Positions 28,912 through 37,284 of a stretch of 64,000 bases of DNA are shown here, piece by piece (position 1 is the stretch's first letter; each line of letters begins with the position of its first letter). The DNA is taken from contig NZ_JXST01000019.1 in NCBI RefSeq assembly GCF_000878195.1, forward strand, positions 1 to 64,000, read 5' to 3'. The DNA is from Mycolicibacterium llatzerense. GTDB lineage: Bacteria > Actinomycetota > Actinomycetes > Mycobacteriales > Mycobacteriaceae. The translations under genes were made by a program, and so were the position numbers. The notes beneath the pieces are model-generated. The model searched no databases. It was not told where the DNA came from and saw only the letters and a program-made list of their open reading frames with translations.

Positions 28912-30117
28912 TCAGCGTTCGGCGCGCTGGTAGGCGGTGACGACGGCGGCCCCACCCAGGCCGATGTTGTGCTGCAGGGCTGCGGTGACGTTTTCCACCT
29001 GACGCTTGTCGGCGGTGCCGCGCAGCTGCCAGGTCAGTTCGGCACATTGCGCCAGGCCGGTCGCGCCCAGTGGATGTCCTTTGGAGATGAGCCCGCCGGA
29101 CGGGTTGACCACCCAGCGTCCGCCATAGGTGGTGTCGCCGTTGTCGACCAGTTTCGCGGCTTCACCTTCGCCACACAGGCCCAGCGCTTCGTACAACAGC
29201 AGCTCGTTGGCGCTGAAGCAGTCGTGCAGCTCGATGACCTGGAAGTCCTCGGCACCGAGTCCCGCCTGTTCGTAAACCTGTTGGGCGGCAGCGACATTCA
29301 TGTGGTGGCCGATCAGCGCCTTGCAGGTACCGTCGAAGCTGTTCTCGAAGTCGGTGGTCAGCGCCTGCCCGACGATTTCCACCGCCTGACCCGCCAGCCC
29401 GTGCTTGTCGACGAACGCCTCGCTCGCCAGGATCGCCGCGCCGGAGCCGTCCGACGTCGGCGAGCACTGCAGCTTGGTCAGCGGGTCGTAGATCATCCGC
29501 GCGCCGAGGATGTCGTCCAGGGAGTACTCGTCCTGGAACTGCGCGTACGGATTGTTCACCGAATGCTTGTGGTTCTTGTAGCCGATCTTGGCGAAATGCT
29601 CAGTGGTGGAGCCGTATTGCTTCATGTGCTCGCGGCCAGCCGCACCGAACATCCACGGCGCCGGCGGAAAGAGCACCTCGGAGATCTCGGCGAGGGCCAT
29701 GATGTGCTTGGCCATGGGCTGCTCGCGATCGTCATACGTTGCGCCCAGCGAGCCCGGCTGCATCTTCTCGAAACCGAGCGCGAGCGTGCAGTCCGCCAGG
29801 CCACTGCGCACCGCCCGCGCGGCGAGATACAGCGCGGTGGAGCCGGTCGAACAGTTGTTGTTGACGTTGACCACCGGGATGCCGGTCATCCCGAGCTCGT
29901 AGACCGCCCGCTGTCCTGACGTCGACTCGCCGTAGACGTAGCCGACGTACGCCTCCTGGACTTCGCGGTAGTCAATCCCGGCATCCTGCAACGCCTTTGA
30001 GCCCGACTCGCGGGCCATATCCGGGTAATCCCACGCCGATCCGTCCGCGTTGGTACGAGCGCCGGGCTTCTCGAACTTCGTCATCCCGACGCCGATCACA
30101 TACACCTTGTTGGGCAT
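28912..30117 (-). CDS. ltp1: SCP-x-type thiolase / lipid-transfer protein
   Basis: This 401-residue thiolase-fold protein has [21 protein letters not shown] with the reactive cysteine, [18 protein letters not shown], and [17 protein letters not shown] with the histidine. These are the motifs of SCP-x thiolases, which cleave branched or sterol-like 3-ketoacyl-CoAs or act as aldolases with a partner. M. tuberculosis ltp1 (Rv2790c) sits at the same place. ATG at 30117 has AGAGAGGG upstream. It is the first gene of an eight-gene operon, and its promoter carries an inverted repeat at 30149-30166. Confidence 0.9.
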   Translation of the reverse strand: MPNKVYVIGVGMTKFEKPGARTNADGSAWDYPDMARESGSKALQDAGIDYREVQEAYVGYVYGESTSGQRAVYELGMTGIPVVNVNNNCSTGSTALYLAARAVRSGLADCTLALGFEKMQPGSLGATYDDREQPMAKHIMALAEISEVLFPPAPWMFGAAGREHMKQYGSTTEHFAKIGYKNHKHSVNNPYAQFQDEYSLDDILGARMIYDPLTKLQCSPTSDGSGAAILASEAFVDKHGLAGQAVEIVGQALTTDFENSFDGTCKALIGHHMNVAAAQQVYEQAGLGAEDFQVIELHDCFSANELLLYEALGLCGEGEAAKLVDNGDTTYGGRWVVNPSGGLISKGHPLGATGLAQCAELTWQLRGTADKRQVENVTAALQHNIGLGGAAVVTAYQRAER

Positions 30118-30145
30118 GAACCCTCTCTTTCTGTGCGATGCCAGA

Positions 30146-30174
30146 AACATACCAACCTGTTTGTATCTTAACAA
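30146..30174 (-). promoter_or_regulatory. ltp1 operon promoter with operator in the spacer
   Basis: On the minus strand TTGTTA (30174-30169), a 17-bp spacer and TATGTT (30151-30146) make a sigma-70-type promoter. The inverted repeat ATACAAAC-AG-GTTGGTAT (7 of 8 arm positions match) occupies 30166-30149, covering most of the spacer and reaching the -10. This is the usual place for a TetR repressor; the TetR gene is adjacent. Confidence 0.6.
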
Positions 30175-30240
30175 GAGGGTAGCCGAAACCTAGGTCAGCA
30201 AGGAGCTATCAATTGCTCGGAACGACCCGAAAAAGACTGG

Positions 30241-30900
30241 TCAGAAGGAGATTTTGGCGTTAATGGGATTGCCGCCGAGGGCTTCGACAAACATGCCACG
30301 AAGCTGCTTACACACCCGGTTCCAGCGCTTCTTGGCCAGTTTCGTATCCCGGTCCACGAAGCTCAACAGGAGAATTCCGCGCAGTGCATCCATGGCGGTG
30401 AACGCCAGGTCGCGCAGGTCCTTTTGCGCGCCGCGATCCGGAATCAGTTGCGCCAGTGCGCCGATCAGCGCACCGGTGACGATGGGTTCGACACGCTCGA
30501 TATGCTCGGCCAGCACCGGGTCGGTGCGTGCGGCCACCCAGAGTTCGAGCGTCGCAACCAGAATCGGCCCCTGGTGTGATTCCCAGAGGTAGTCCAGCAT
30601 CGTCGACACCGGATCGGGCTTGGCTGCTGTCCGCCCGAGATCGCGGACCGCGGCCTGGACCCGCTGCTCGGCCAGGTGCTCGACCGCCGCCGCCACCAAG
30701 TCTTCCTTCGAGCGGAAATGGTGGACCTGGGCCCCGCGTGTGACGCCGGCGATCTCGGCAACCTTCTGCGTCGTCGTTCCGGAGTAACCGTAGGTGACCA
30801 GGCATTCGACCGTGGCATCCAACAGACGAGTTCGCATGGCGGCGGTGCGCTCGGCCTGCGTACGCCGCCTGGCCCGCCCGTCCACACCTGCTGTCACCAC
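30241..30900 (-). CDS. TetR-family regulator, probable repressor of the ltp1 operon
   Basis: This 219-residue regulator has a TetR helix-turn-helix (MRTRLLDATVECLVTYGYSGTTTQKVAEIAGVTRGAQVHHFRSKEDLVAAAVEHL) and a C-terminal ligand-binding domain. The frame is open far upstream, but GTG at 30900 fits the family N-terminus and has TACCAT 6 nt before it. A 23-bp palindrome lies 38 bp upstream of its start. The gene stands between the aldehyde dehydrogenase and ltp1, all on the minus strand. A CoA thioester is a plausible inducer by analogy with KstR-like regulators; nothing here proves it. Confidence 0.88.
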   Translation of the reverse strand: MVTAGVDGRARRRTQAERTAAMRTRLLDATVECLVTYGYSGTTTQKVAEIAGVTRGAQVHHFRSKEDLVAAAVEHLAEQRVQAAVRDLGRTAAKPDPVSTMLDYLWESHQGPILVATLELWVAARTDPVLAEHIERVEPIVTGALIGALAQLIPDRGAQKDLRDLAFTAMDALRGILLLSFVDRDTKLAKKRWNRVCKQLRGMFVEALGGNPINAKISF

Positions 30901-30937
30901 TGTTGAATGGTACGTCGTGGCGTCGCGAAATCTGTAG

Positions 30938-30960
30938 ACATACCGTTCCAATCGGTATGT
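30938..30960. promoter_or_regulatory. Palindromic operator upstream of the TetR gene
   Basis: ACATACCG (30938-30945), 7 nt, CGGTATGT (30953-30960) is a perfect inverted repeat. It lies just upstream of the -35 position of the probable TetR promoter (TACCAT at 30912-30907). The half-site ACATACC also occurs at the ltp1 promoter (30147-30153), suggesting the same regulator binds both. Confidence 0.6.
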
Positions 30961-31001
30961 AAATGCGTGTCGCCGGCGATACGCCACCGAATCTGGTCCG
31001 G

Positions 31002-32570
31002 TCAACTGAATCGGCGGAGCAGATCGCGGGCACCGAGCAGACGGCCGACGCGGTGCACGATGGCCCCTCGAATCGCGGTGTACGGGTACCAGATGAACTC
31101 GCTGGCCGGTTGTACGCGGGCGGACACGATCGCCTGCGGCCGTGCGTATTTGAGCACGGCGTCGGCGCCGTTGCGGCGGCCCAGCCCCGACTGCTTCCAA
31201 CCGCCCTGCGGCATCGACAGGGTGAACAGGTTGCCGAACACGTCGTTGATGTTGACCGCCCCGGCATCGAGCCGGCGCGCGATCCGTTCCGCCCGGGCTC
31301 TGTCGCCGGAGAACACCGTGGCCGACAGTCCGTAGTCCGAGTCGTTGGCCAGCTGGACCGCTTCGTCTTCGTCCCGCACCTTCATCACCGGCAGCGTCGG
31401 ACCGAACGTCTCCCGCTGCATGCACAGCATGGTGTGATCGACGTCGACCAGGAGCGTGGGCTGGAAGAACGAGGTGCCCTCGATGGGCGCACCACCGACG
31501 ACGATGGTGGCCCCACGACTGACCGCGTCGTCGACGTGGTCGCACACGATCGCGAGCTGGGCACCGGTGACCAACGGCCCCACGTCATAACGGAATTGCT
31601 GATCGTCCTCTCCCACACGCAACGCTTTCAGCTTCTCGACGACGAGACGGAGGAATTCGTCGTACACACCGGCTTCGACGTAGACGCGTTCTACGGAGAC
31701 GCACATCTGGCCCGAATTGGCCAGCGCGCCCCACACCGCCGCATTGGCCGCGCGGGCCAGGTCGGCGTCATCGAGCACGATCATCGCGTCCTTGCCACCG
31801 AGCTCGAGGCCACACGGAATCAGCCGCTCCGCCGCCGCGTGCGCAATGGCCTTGCCGGTTCGCGCCGACCCAGTGAACTGGACGTAGTCGACGTTGTCGA
31901 CCACTGCCGCCCCGGTCTCGCCCGCACCGATCACGCACTCCAGAACACGGGGTGCCCCAACCGCTGTCCAGCCTTCGATCGCTGCAGCCACCGTCAGTGG
32001 GGTGAACTCCGAAGGTTTGACCACGACCGCAGCCCCGGCCAGCAATGCCGGTACCGCATCCAGGAGTGAGAGCCCCAGCGGGAAATTCCACGGCGTGATC
32101 ACCCCCACGACCGGGTACGGTCGCTGCACCAGGTGCTGACGTTTGGTCGCGGCGATCATTCCGTGGCGCTCTGGCGCGCGGTCCGCGAGCAGCCGGGGCG
32201 CGGTCCGTGTGTAGTAGTTGATCGCATCCACGATGTACGGAATCTCGAGGTTGGCCTCGGCCCATGGCTTGCCGGTTTCCCGCTGCAGCATCTGCGCCAG
32301 CCGGAACTCGTTGTCCAGCAGCCAATCACGGTATCTCAGCAGGTGCGCGGCCCGTGCCCGCGCCGACAAGTCTGCCCAGCCGGGTTGTGCGACACGTAGT
32401 TCTCCGATGACCGCAGCCACCGCGGCGGCGTCCACCTGCGGCACCGAGTCGATGACGTGGCCCGTGGCGGGAGAACAGACGGTGATGACCGGACCCGTCT
32501 CGACCGCGAGATCAACTCTCCCGGCCTCGCCCGTCATCGCAATGACTTTCGGACCGAATCTAGGCTTCAT
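31002..32570 (-). CDS. Aldehyde dehydrogenase
   Basis: This 522-residue NAD(P)-dependent ALDH has VVGVITPWNFPLGLSLLDAVPALLAG, the catalytic glutamate in GLELGGKDAMIVLDDAD, and the catalytic cysteine in ANSGQMCVSVER, then ETFGPTLPVMKV and GWKQSGLGRRNGADAVLKY. It would oxidise an aldehyde arising from the alcohol half of a cleaved ester. The C-terminus carries about 40 residues beyond the family core. ATG at 32570 overlaps the preceding hydrolase by 11 bp and has AGGAG 8 nt upstream. It belongs to the monooxygenase-hydrolase-ALDH operon. Confidence 0.92.
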   Translation of the reverse strand: MKPRFGPKVIAMTGEAGRVDLAVETGPVITVCSPATGHVIDSVPQVDAAAVAAVIGELRVAQPGWADLSARARAAHLLRYRDWLLDNEFRLAQMLQRETGKPWAEANLEIPYIVDAINYYTRTAPRLLADRAPERHGMIAATKRQHLVQRPYPVVGVITPWNFPLGLSLLDAVPALLAGAAVVVKPSEFTPLTVAAAIEGWTAVGAPRVLECVIGAGETGAAVVDNVDYVQFTGSARTGKAIAHAAAERLIPCGLELGGKDAMIVLDDADLARAANAAVWGALANSGQMCVSVERVYVEAGVYDEFLRLVVEKLKALRVGEDDQQFRYDVGPLVTGAQLAIVCDHVDDAVSRGATIVVGGAPIEGTSFFQPTLLVDVDHTMLCMQRETFGPTLPVMKVRDEDEAVQLANDSDYGLSATVFSGDRARAERIARRLDAGAVNINDVFGNLFTLSMPQGGWKQSGLGRRNGADAVLKYARPQAIVSARVQPASEFIWYPYTAIRGAIVHRVGRLLGARDLLRRFS

Positions 32571-33498
32571 TGCGGTATCTCCTGCCGGTGCTGCGCAGCG
32601 CTGCGGACAACCTCAGCAGCGCCGCCGCGACATCATCGAGGGCACGGTCCGCCTGCCGCACCAGCCCGGCACCGGAATGGAATCCGTGCGGCATCTTGGC
32701 GTGTTCGCGGTAGTGCACGGTGACTCCGGACTGCCGCGCCTTGTCCACGAGCCGCTGTGCTTGACTCAGGAGCGGGTCGTTGCCCGCGGCGTCCACCACC
32801 AGCGGGGGCAGACCGGCGAGATCGGCGAGCAGCGGTGACGCCGCCAGATGCGCCCGGTCGTCGACATCCGCATAGGCCTCGGCGAAGCGTTGCATCAGCC
32901 GGGGTGTCAAGAACGGTTCGTAACGCACCCGCGTCAGCCTCGACATCGCGGACAGGGTCAAATCGATTCCCGGGCACAACAATCCGATCGCGGCCGGCAC
33001 GGGCAGTCCCCGTTGGACCGCGGCGACACCGAGTGCCATCGACAGTCCCCCACCTGCGGAATCACCGGCGACGAAGATCTGGTCGGCGCGCCACCCACCG
33101 TCCAGCAGTGCCAGGTACGCCGCAAGGGAATCGTCGAAGGCGGCCGGAAACCGATGCTCCGGCGCCAGCCGGTAGTCGGGGACATAGGTGACCGCGTTGA
33201 GCGCGAGGGCGAGTCGCCCGGCGAGCGCCCGGTGGCTGCGCGGTGACCCCACCGTGTAGCCGCCGCCGTGCAGGTACAGCAGGACCCGGTCGACGGGTTG
33301 TTCAGGAGTCAGCATCTCGGTAGGGACGCCACCGAGCTCGGTCTGGCGGACGGTCAGCCCGTCTGGCGCCCCGGGCCAGGTGAACGCCAGGTCGAGCGCG
33401 CGCCGCTGCACCCGCCACGGCATGAAGGGCAAGAAGACCAACCGACCCAACGGGAACGCGAGCGACCGGACGGCCAGAGGTGGGACATGAATCGACAT
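32560..33498 (-). CDS. LipR-like alpha/beta hydrolase (esterase)
   Basis: This 312-residue hormone-sensitive-lipase-type esterase has LYLHGGGYTVGSPRSHRALA as the oxyanion hole, FVAGDSAGGGLS with the nucleophilic serine, PPLVVDAAGNDPLLSQAQRL with the aspartate, and MPHGFHSGAG with the histidine. Next to a Baeyer-Villiger monooxygenase such an enzyme typically hydrolyses the ester or lactone product, as with acetone or cyclic-ketone pathways. Its start shares one base with the monooxygenase stop (TGATG), so translation is coupled. Confidence 0.9.
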   Translation of the reverse strand: MSIHVPPLAVRSLAFPLGRLVFLPFMPWRVQRRALDLAFTWPGAPDGLTVRQTELGGVPTEMLTPEQPVDRVLLYLHGGGYTVGSPRSHRALAGRLALALNAVTYVPDYRLAPEHRFPAAFDDSLAAYLALLDGGWRADQIFVAGDSAGGGLSMALGVAAVQRGLPVPAAIGLLCPGIDLTLSAMSRLTRVRYEPFLTPRLMQRFAEAYADVDDRAHLAASPLLADLAGLPPLVVDAAGNDPLLSQAQRLVDKARQSGVTVHYREHAKMPHGFHSGAGLVRQADRALDDVAAALLRLSAALRSTGRRYRNEA

Positions 33499-35000
33499 CA
33501 GTGGGACACCTTTCGCGCGCTCACCGCGCGCCGGGATCGAAGGTCGTAGTCGTCCAGGGTTGGCGGCTCACCCAGCCGCGCGCGGTAACGCGCGGGCGTC
33601 CACGGCCACAGTTCGGGCAGCCCGTCGGTGCCGAGATACCAACTGGTGCAACCGGTTGTCCAGACGGTGCCCGGCATCGCCGCGCGCATCTGCGCGTTGA
33701 ACTCGTCGGTGGCGGCTTGTGTCGGTGCGACCGAGTCGAATTGGCCGTCGCGCCAGCGGTCGATCCAGCCGGCAATGTGGTTCGCCTGGATCTCGGCAAT
33801 GGCGGTCAGTGAATAGTTGCCGACCGGACTGTGTGGCCCCATCAGCATGAACAGGTTCGGAAACCCCGGCATGGCGACGGTCAGGTGCGCTCGTGGCCCA
33901 TCTGCCCACGCCTCGTCGACGGTGACACCGTCGCGGCCGATCAGCTGCATCGGACGCATGAAGGCGTGCGCGTCGAAACCCGTCGCCAAGGCGATCACAT
34001 CAACCTCGTGCAGCACCCCATCGGCGGTGACGATGCCCCGGGACTCGACGTGATCGATGCCGTCGGTCACGAGGGCGACGTTGTCGCGTTGCATGGCACG
34101 GTAGAAGCCGGACGAGATGACCAAGCGGCGGCACATCGGTGCATAGTCGGGGGTGAGCCGGCGCCGCAATTCCAGATCACGCACCGTACGCAGATTGGCC
34201 TTGCATATCTGGCTGATCAGGGTGCGCTGCCATCCGGGACGCACGAGGGCATGTGCCAGGAATTCGAAGACGTCCCGATAGCCGTGATACGCGAAGCGCC
34301 CCAGCAGCGGCAGTCGCTTTCGCACCCGATCGGTCGCCGCCCAGTAGGGCGGGTTCGGCACCGGAGCCACCCACTGGGCGCTGCGCTGAAACAGCGTGAG
34401 TTGCTGCACCTCGGACGCGAGCCCGCAGACGATCTGCACGCCGGTCGACCCGGTACCGATCACGGCGACCCGTTTGCCTGCCGTCGCCACCCCGTGATCC
34501 CAGCGGGCCGAATGCATCACCGCACCGCCAAAATCGCTGATGCCCTTGATATTCGGATACCGAGGTACCCGCAGGACGCCGGCCGCCGAAATCAGGAAGT
34601 CGACCACCTGCTCATCGCCGGCCGCCGTACGGATCCGCCACTTGTCGTCACCGAAGATGGCCTCGACGATTTCGGTGCCGAACCGGATTCGGTCACGCAG
34701 ACCGTAGTCGTCGGCGATCTTCGTGAAATAGTGCTGAATCTCGGCGCCCGGGGAGAAGAAGTGACTCCAGGCCGGGTTGGTGGCGAAGGTGTATTGGTAG
34801 AACCGCGACGGCACGTCACAGCTCAGCCCGGGATAGGTGTTGTCCCGCCAGGTGCCACCAACATCGGACGCCTTCTCGTACAGGGTGATGTCATCAATTC
34901 CGGCCTGGCGCAACGTGATCGCCATGCACATGCCGGACATCCCTGCCCCGATGATCGCGACCGAAGGCATGCGTCTACCGCTGTGACGAACGCTAGTCAT
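33498..35000 (-). CDS. Baeyer-Villiger-type flavin monooxygenase 1 (MymA-like)
   Basis: This 500-residue class B flavoprotein has a FAD Rossmann motif (VAIIGAGMSGMCMAITLRQAG), the DVGGTWRDNTYPGLSCDVPSRFYQY segment, the Baeyer-Villiger fingerprint FGGAVMHSARWD (FxGxxxHxxxW[P/D]), and an NADPH Rossmann motif (VAVIGTGSTGVQIV). These enzymes insert oxygen next to a ketone to form an ester or lactone. The start is ATG 35000, with TAGCGT 7 nt upstream, supporting a leaderless mRNA. ATG 34970 is a weaker alternative. The esterase and aldehyde dehydrogenase follow in one operon. Confidence 0.9.
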   Translation of the reverse strand: MTSVRHSGRRMPSVAIIGAGMSGMCMAITLRQAGIDDITLYEKASDVGGTWRDNTYPGLSCDVPSRFYQYTFATNPAWSHFFSPGAEIQHYFTKIADDYGLRDRIRFGTEIVEAIFGDDKWRIRTAAGDEQVVDFLISAAGVLRVPRYPNIKGISDFGGAVMHSARWDHGVATAGKRVAVIGTGSTGVQIVCGLASEVQQLTLFQRSAQWVAPVPNPPYWAATDRVRKRLPLLGRFAYHGYRDVFEFLAHALVRPGWQRTLISQICKANLRTVRDLELRRRLTPDYAPMCRRLVISSGFYRAMQRDNVALVTDGIDHVESRGIVTADGVLHEVDVIALATGFDAHAFMRPMQLIGRDGVTVDEAWADGPRAHLTVAMPGFPNLFMLMGPHSPVGNYSLTAIAEIQANHIAGWIDRWRDGQFDSVAPTQAATDEFNAQMRAAMPGTVWTTGCTSWYLGTDGLPELWPWTPARYRARLGEPPTLDDYDLRSRRAVSARKVSH

Positions 35001-35045
35001 ACCCGCAACGCTATGGGCCGACGAGTCGCCACGGAATGCGTGAAT

Positions 35046-35071
35046 CAGTCAGCTATTTGATAGAACCGGAC
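35046..35071 (-). promoter_or_regulatory. Tripartite motif, site 1 (monooxygenase 1 promoter)
   Basis: Read on the minus strand this is GTCCG-N4-TATCAAAT-N4-GACTG. The proximal edge lies 45 bp before ATG 35000 and faces the direction of transcription. It is proposed as an AraC-family activator site. Confidence 0.65.
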
Positions 35072-35192
35072 ACAGTTGGCCAGCGCGCCGGCACTCCCCT
35101 ACCGTCGGCCCAGCCGGCTCGGCGGGTGCCCCCACCACCCACCGCCGTGCAATCCCAGCTCGCACCATCGCGCGCAGCTGCGACCGCCATGC

Positions 35193-35218
35193 GTCTGAAA
35201 TTGTCAAATAGTGGTCCG
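35193..35218 (+). promoter_or_regulatory. Tripartite motif, site 2 (SDR promoter)
   Basis: Read on the plus strand this is GTCTG-N4-TGTCAAAT-N4-GTCCG. The proximal edge lies 44 bp before ATG 35263. The orientation relative to the gene is the same as at the other two sites. Confidence 0.65.
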
Positions 35219-35262
35219 GTTCCCACATTCCGTGATGACCCGCGCCTTCATAGTTTTGGAGC

Positions 35263-36144
35263 ATGAACCTCCCCTGGCCGCGCCGCGCTCATCGATGGGA
35301 CCTCACCGACAAGGTCGTGGCGATCACCGGCGCCGCAGCGGGTATCGGCGAAGCCACCGCCCGACTGCTGGTCAATGAGGGCGCACAGGTCGCGCTGATC
35401 GACCGCGATGAAACTGCCCTGCGCAGGGTCGCCGCATCGCTGGACGGTAGCGCGGTGCCGTTCGTCGCCGACGTCACTGACGCGAGTGCCCTCGACCAGG
35501 CCATGGCACAGGTGATCGAGCGACTGGGCGGCATCGACGTGGTGGTCGCCAACGCCGGAATCGTCGGTCCAGTAAAGACATTCGCGGCGATGACAGCCGA
35601 GGAGTTCGATCGGGTGATCGAGGTGAACGTCCGCGGTGTGGCGCACACTGTCCGCGCCGCGTTGCCGTCGATCCTCGAGCGAAAAGGCTATGCGCTCGTC
35701 ATCGCGTCTGCCGCCGCCGCGATTCCCACCCCGACCATCTCGGCATACGGGGTGAGCAAGGCCGGCGTAGAAGCCCTCGGCCGGTCACTGCGAATGGAAA
35801 TCACCGAGACCGGAGCCACCGCCGGCGTCGCCTACTTCGGCTTGATCGACACCGGAATGGTGCGCAACGACCTGTTGGGCGGCACCGGCCTCGAGGCAGT
35901 CATGGCCCCACTGCCCAAATGGTTCAGCGAGCCGGCACCGGTGGACGCCGCGGCCCGCGCCATCGTGGACGGAATCAAGCGCCGCGCCCGCCAGATCTAT
36001 GCGCCGCGCTATCTGCCGCTGCTGCTGGCGTTACGAACCACGATCGCGCTGGCCGAACCGATCATGGCGCGCAGCACCCAACTGCGAGCGGCGATTCGCC
36101 AGGCGAACGTCACCGAACGGCATGACGTAGAAACTCGAAATTGA
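35263..36144 (+). CDS. Short-chain dehydrogenase with its own AraC-type promoter
   Basis: This 293-residue classical SDR has VVAITGAAAGIGEATARLL, VVANAGIVGP (a variant of NNAG) and a catalytic YGVSKAG preceded by VIASAAAA. The basic C-terminal tail after residue 230 (KRRARQIYAPRYLP...) resembles mycobacterial SDRs of the mymA locus. It probably oxidises the alcohol made by the P450 to the ketone used by a Baeyer-Villiger enzyme; this is inference. TAGTTT and GGAG lie just before the ATG, and motif site 2 is 44 bp upstream. It converges on the AraC regulator gene. Confidence 0.87.
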   Translation: MNLPWPRRAHRWDLTDKVVAITGAAAGIGEATARLLVNEGAQVALIDRDETALRRVAASLDGSAVPFVADVTDASALDQAMAQVIERLGGIDVVVANAGIVGPVKTFAAMTAEEFDRVIEVNVRGVAHTVRAALPSILERKGYALVIASAAAAIPTPTISAYGVSKAGVEALGRSLRMEITETGATAGVAYFGLIDTGMVRNDLLGGTGLEAVMAPLPKWFSEPAPVDAAARAIVDGIKRRARQIYAPRYLPLLLALRTTIALAEPIMARSTQLRAAIRQANVTERHDVETRN

Positions 36145-36167
36145 TTGATGCCCAGCAGAAGTCACCG

Positions 36168-37211
36168 TCAAGACCGGGCCCGGCGGTGTCTGCTCGGCGC
36201 TTCGCCGGTCCAGCGGATGAAGGCCCGAGTGAACGCCGCCGTCTCTGAGTAGCCGAGTTGGCGCGCGGTTTCCTCGACGGTGAGACCTGACGACAGGAAG
36301 GCCGAGGCGAGCGTCACGCGGACCTCGTCGACCAACTGCCGGTAGCTGGTGTGTTCGGCCGTGAGCCGTCGGTGCAGCGTTCGTTCCGTGACGCAGAACT
36401 CCTCGGCGATCGCCATCATCGAGGGCAGTTGCCCTGGATCCCGAACAAGCCGGTTGCGCACCTGTGCGGCCAGCCCGCGGCGTTGACGACGGGCTTCCAA
36501 CAGGTCTTCACACTGCTGAGCGCAGACCGCTGCGGTGGCGGCATCGGCCGCCGGCATCGGAAGAGCCAGGACGGCGGCGGGAATGCTCAGTGCTGTGGTC
36601 GCCGCCGCGCTGTCGAGTTCTATGGCGACCCGCATGAATTCCAAGCGTTCGATGGGTAACTCGATGCCAGGCAATTCGATCCGCACGGCCACTTCCGACG
36701 GCAACTGCGCCACCAGCAGCGGCGCCAGATTGGTGATGGCGAACATGTCGCGTTCCAGCATGAACCCGCGGACGTCGCCGGGGACATGGCTGTTGTCGAA
36801 CTCGATGACGGCACCATCGGCGGTGTCATGCCGGATCAGCCGCAGAAACGTGGATGACAGCGTCGCGTACCGACAGGCAATATTGACGGCGTCGCCCATG
36901 GTCGGACTGGCCAGCAGCGCGTACCCCAGAATGCCCATGTTCGCGAAGTTGTACTGCAAGCCCACCATCTGGGCGAATTCATGCGGATCATCCACGCGCG
37001 CAAGGATGTTGCGGACGATGGCCAGTTCCTGGCCGGCTTGGATCTCTGTCGCATTGTCCGCGATGTCGGCGGCGGTGAGGCCGGTGTCCGACAGGCACTC
37101 AGCCGTCGCGATATCGAGTATTCGGGCCGCCTCCAGCAGGTGGCGACTGGTCGCCACCGGCCTCGGAATATCCCAGTCCGCATCCTCGCGGTGCACTTGG
37201 TCAACCGCCAT
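36168..37211 (-). CDS. AraC-family regulator (VirS-like)
   Basis: This 347-residue regulator has an N-terminal Arabinose_bd-type domain (about residues 25-215) containing NFANMGILGYALLASPTMGDAVNIACRYATL. A C-terminal AraC helix-turn-helix pair follows (PSMMAIAEEFCVTERTLHRRLTAEHTSYRQLVDEVR and LTVEETARQLGYSETAAFTRAFIRWTGEAPSRHR). This architecture is that of VirS, the activator of the divergent mymA operon in M. tuberculosis. Its TACCTT hexamer ends 7 nt before ATG, giving a leaderless mRNA. The hexamer overlaps motif site 3, so the regulator may repress itself while activating the divergent monooxygenase 2 operon. Confidence 0.9.
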   Translation of the reverse strand: MAVDQVHREDADWDIPRPVATSRHLLEAARILDIATAECLSDTGLTAADIADNATEIQAGQELAIVRNILARVDDPHEFAQMVGLQYNFANMGILGYALLASPTMGDAVNIACRYATLSSTFLRLIRHDTADGAVIEFDNSHVPGDVRGFMLERDMFAITNLAPLLVAQLPSEVAVRIELPGIELPIERLEFMRVAIELDSAAATTALSIPAAVLALPMPAADAATAAVCAQQCEDLLEARRQRRGLAAQVRNRLVRDPGQLPSMMAIAEEFCVTERTLHRRLTAEHTSYRQLVDEVRVTLASAFLSSGLTVEETARQLGYSETAAFTRAFIRWTGEAPSRHRRARS

Positions 37212-37213
37212 GT

Positions 37214-37239
37214 GTCCGAAGGTATCAAATTGCCGTCCG
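37214..37239 (+). promoter_or_regulatory. Tripartite motif, site 3 (AraC gene / monooxygenase 2 promoter)
   Basis: The plus strand reads GTCCG-N4-TATCAAAT-N4-GTCCG, the fullest copy of the motif. The proximal edge is 45 bp before ATG 37285 of monooxygenase 2. The left part covers the -10 hexamer (37224-37219) of the divergent regulator gene. TACCGT (37272-37277) is the -10 candidate for monooxygenase 2, 7 nt before its ATG. Confidence 0.7.
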
Positions 37240-37284
37240 TAGGCGTCATTACCCCGGGTACCAGATACCCATACCGTCAGACGT

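Larger units (their letters stand above)
35001..35262. other. Divergent control region of monooxygenase 1 and an SDR
   Basis: No gene is supported in these 262 bp. It contains two copies of a 26-bp tripartite motif (35046-35071 on the minus strand and 35193-35218 on the plus strand). There is a -10-like hexamer for each gene: TAGCGT at 35013-35008 for the monooxygenase and TAGTTT at 35251-35256 for the SDR. The middle part shows nothing I can name. Confidence 0.65.

Noticed and set aside
30149..30166. A KstR box in the ltp1 promoter
   Set aside because: The core AACAGGTT fits, but both outer positions of TnnAACnnGTTnnA are wrong, and the adjacent TetR gene is a better candidate.
30901..31545. 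N-terminal extension of the TetR frame into the aldehyde dehydrogenase gene
   Set aside because: It would overlap the aldehyde dehydrogenase in another frame and has no similarity to TetR; GTG 30900 with a -10 hexamer explains the start.
35053..35222. A long-range RNA stem between CTATTTGA (35053-35060) and TCAAATAG (35204-35211)
   Set aside because: The second shared words pair in a non-nested order, and the match is better explained as two copies of one protein-binding motif on opposite strands.
35049..35264. A 71-residue minus-strand frame in the divergent control region
   Set aside because: It has no ribosome site or domain, and it covers both copies of the tripartite motif, which are better explained as regulatory DNA.
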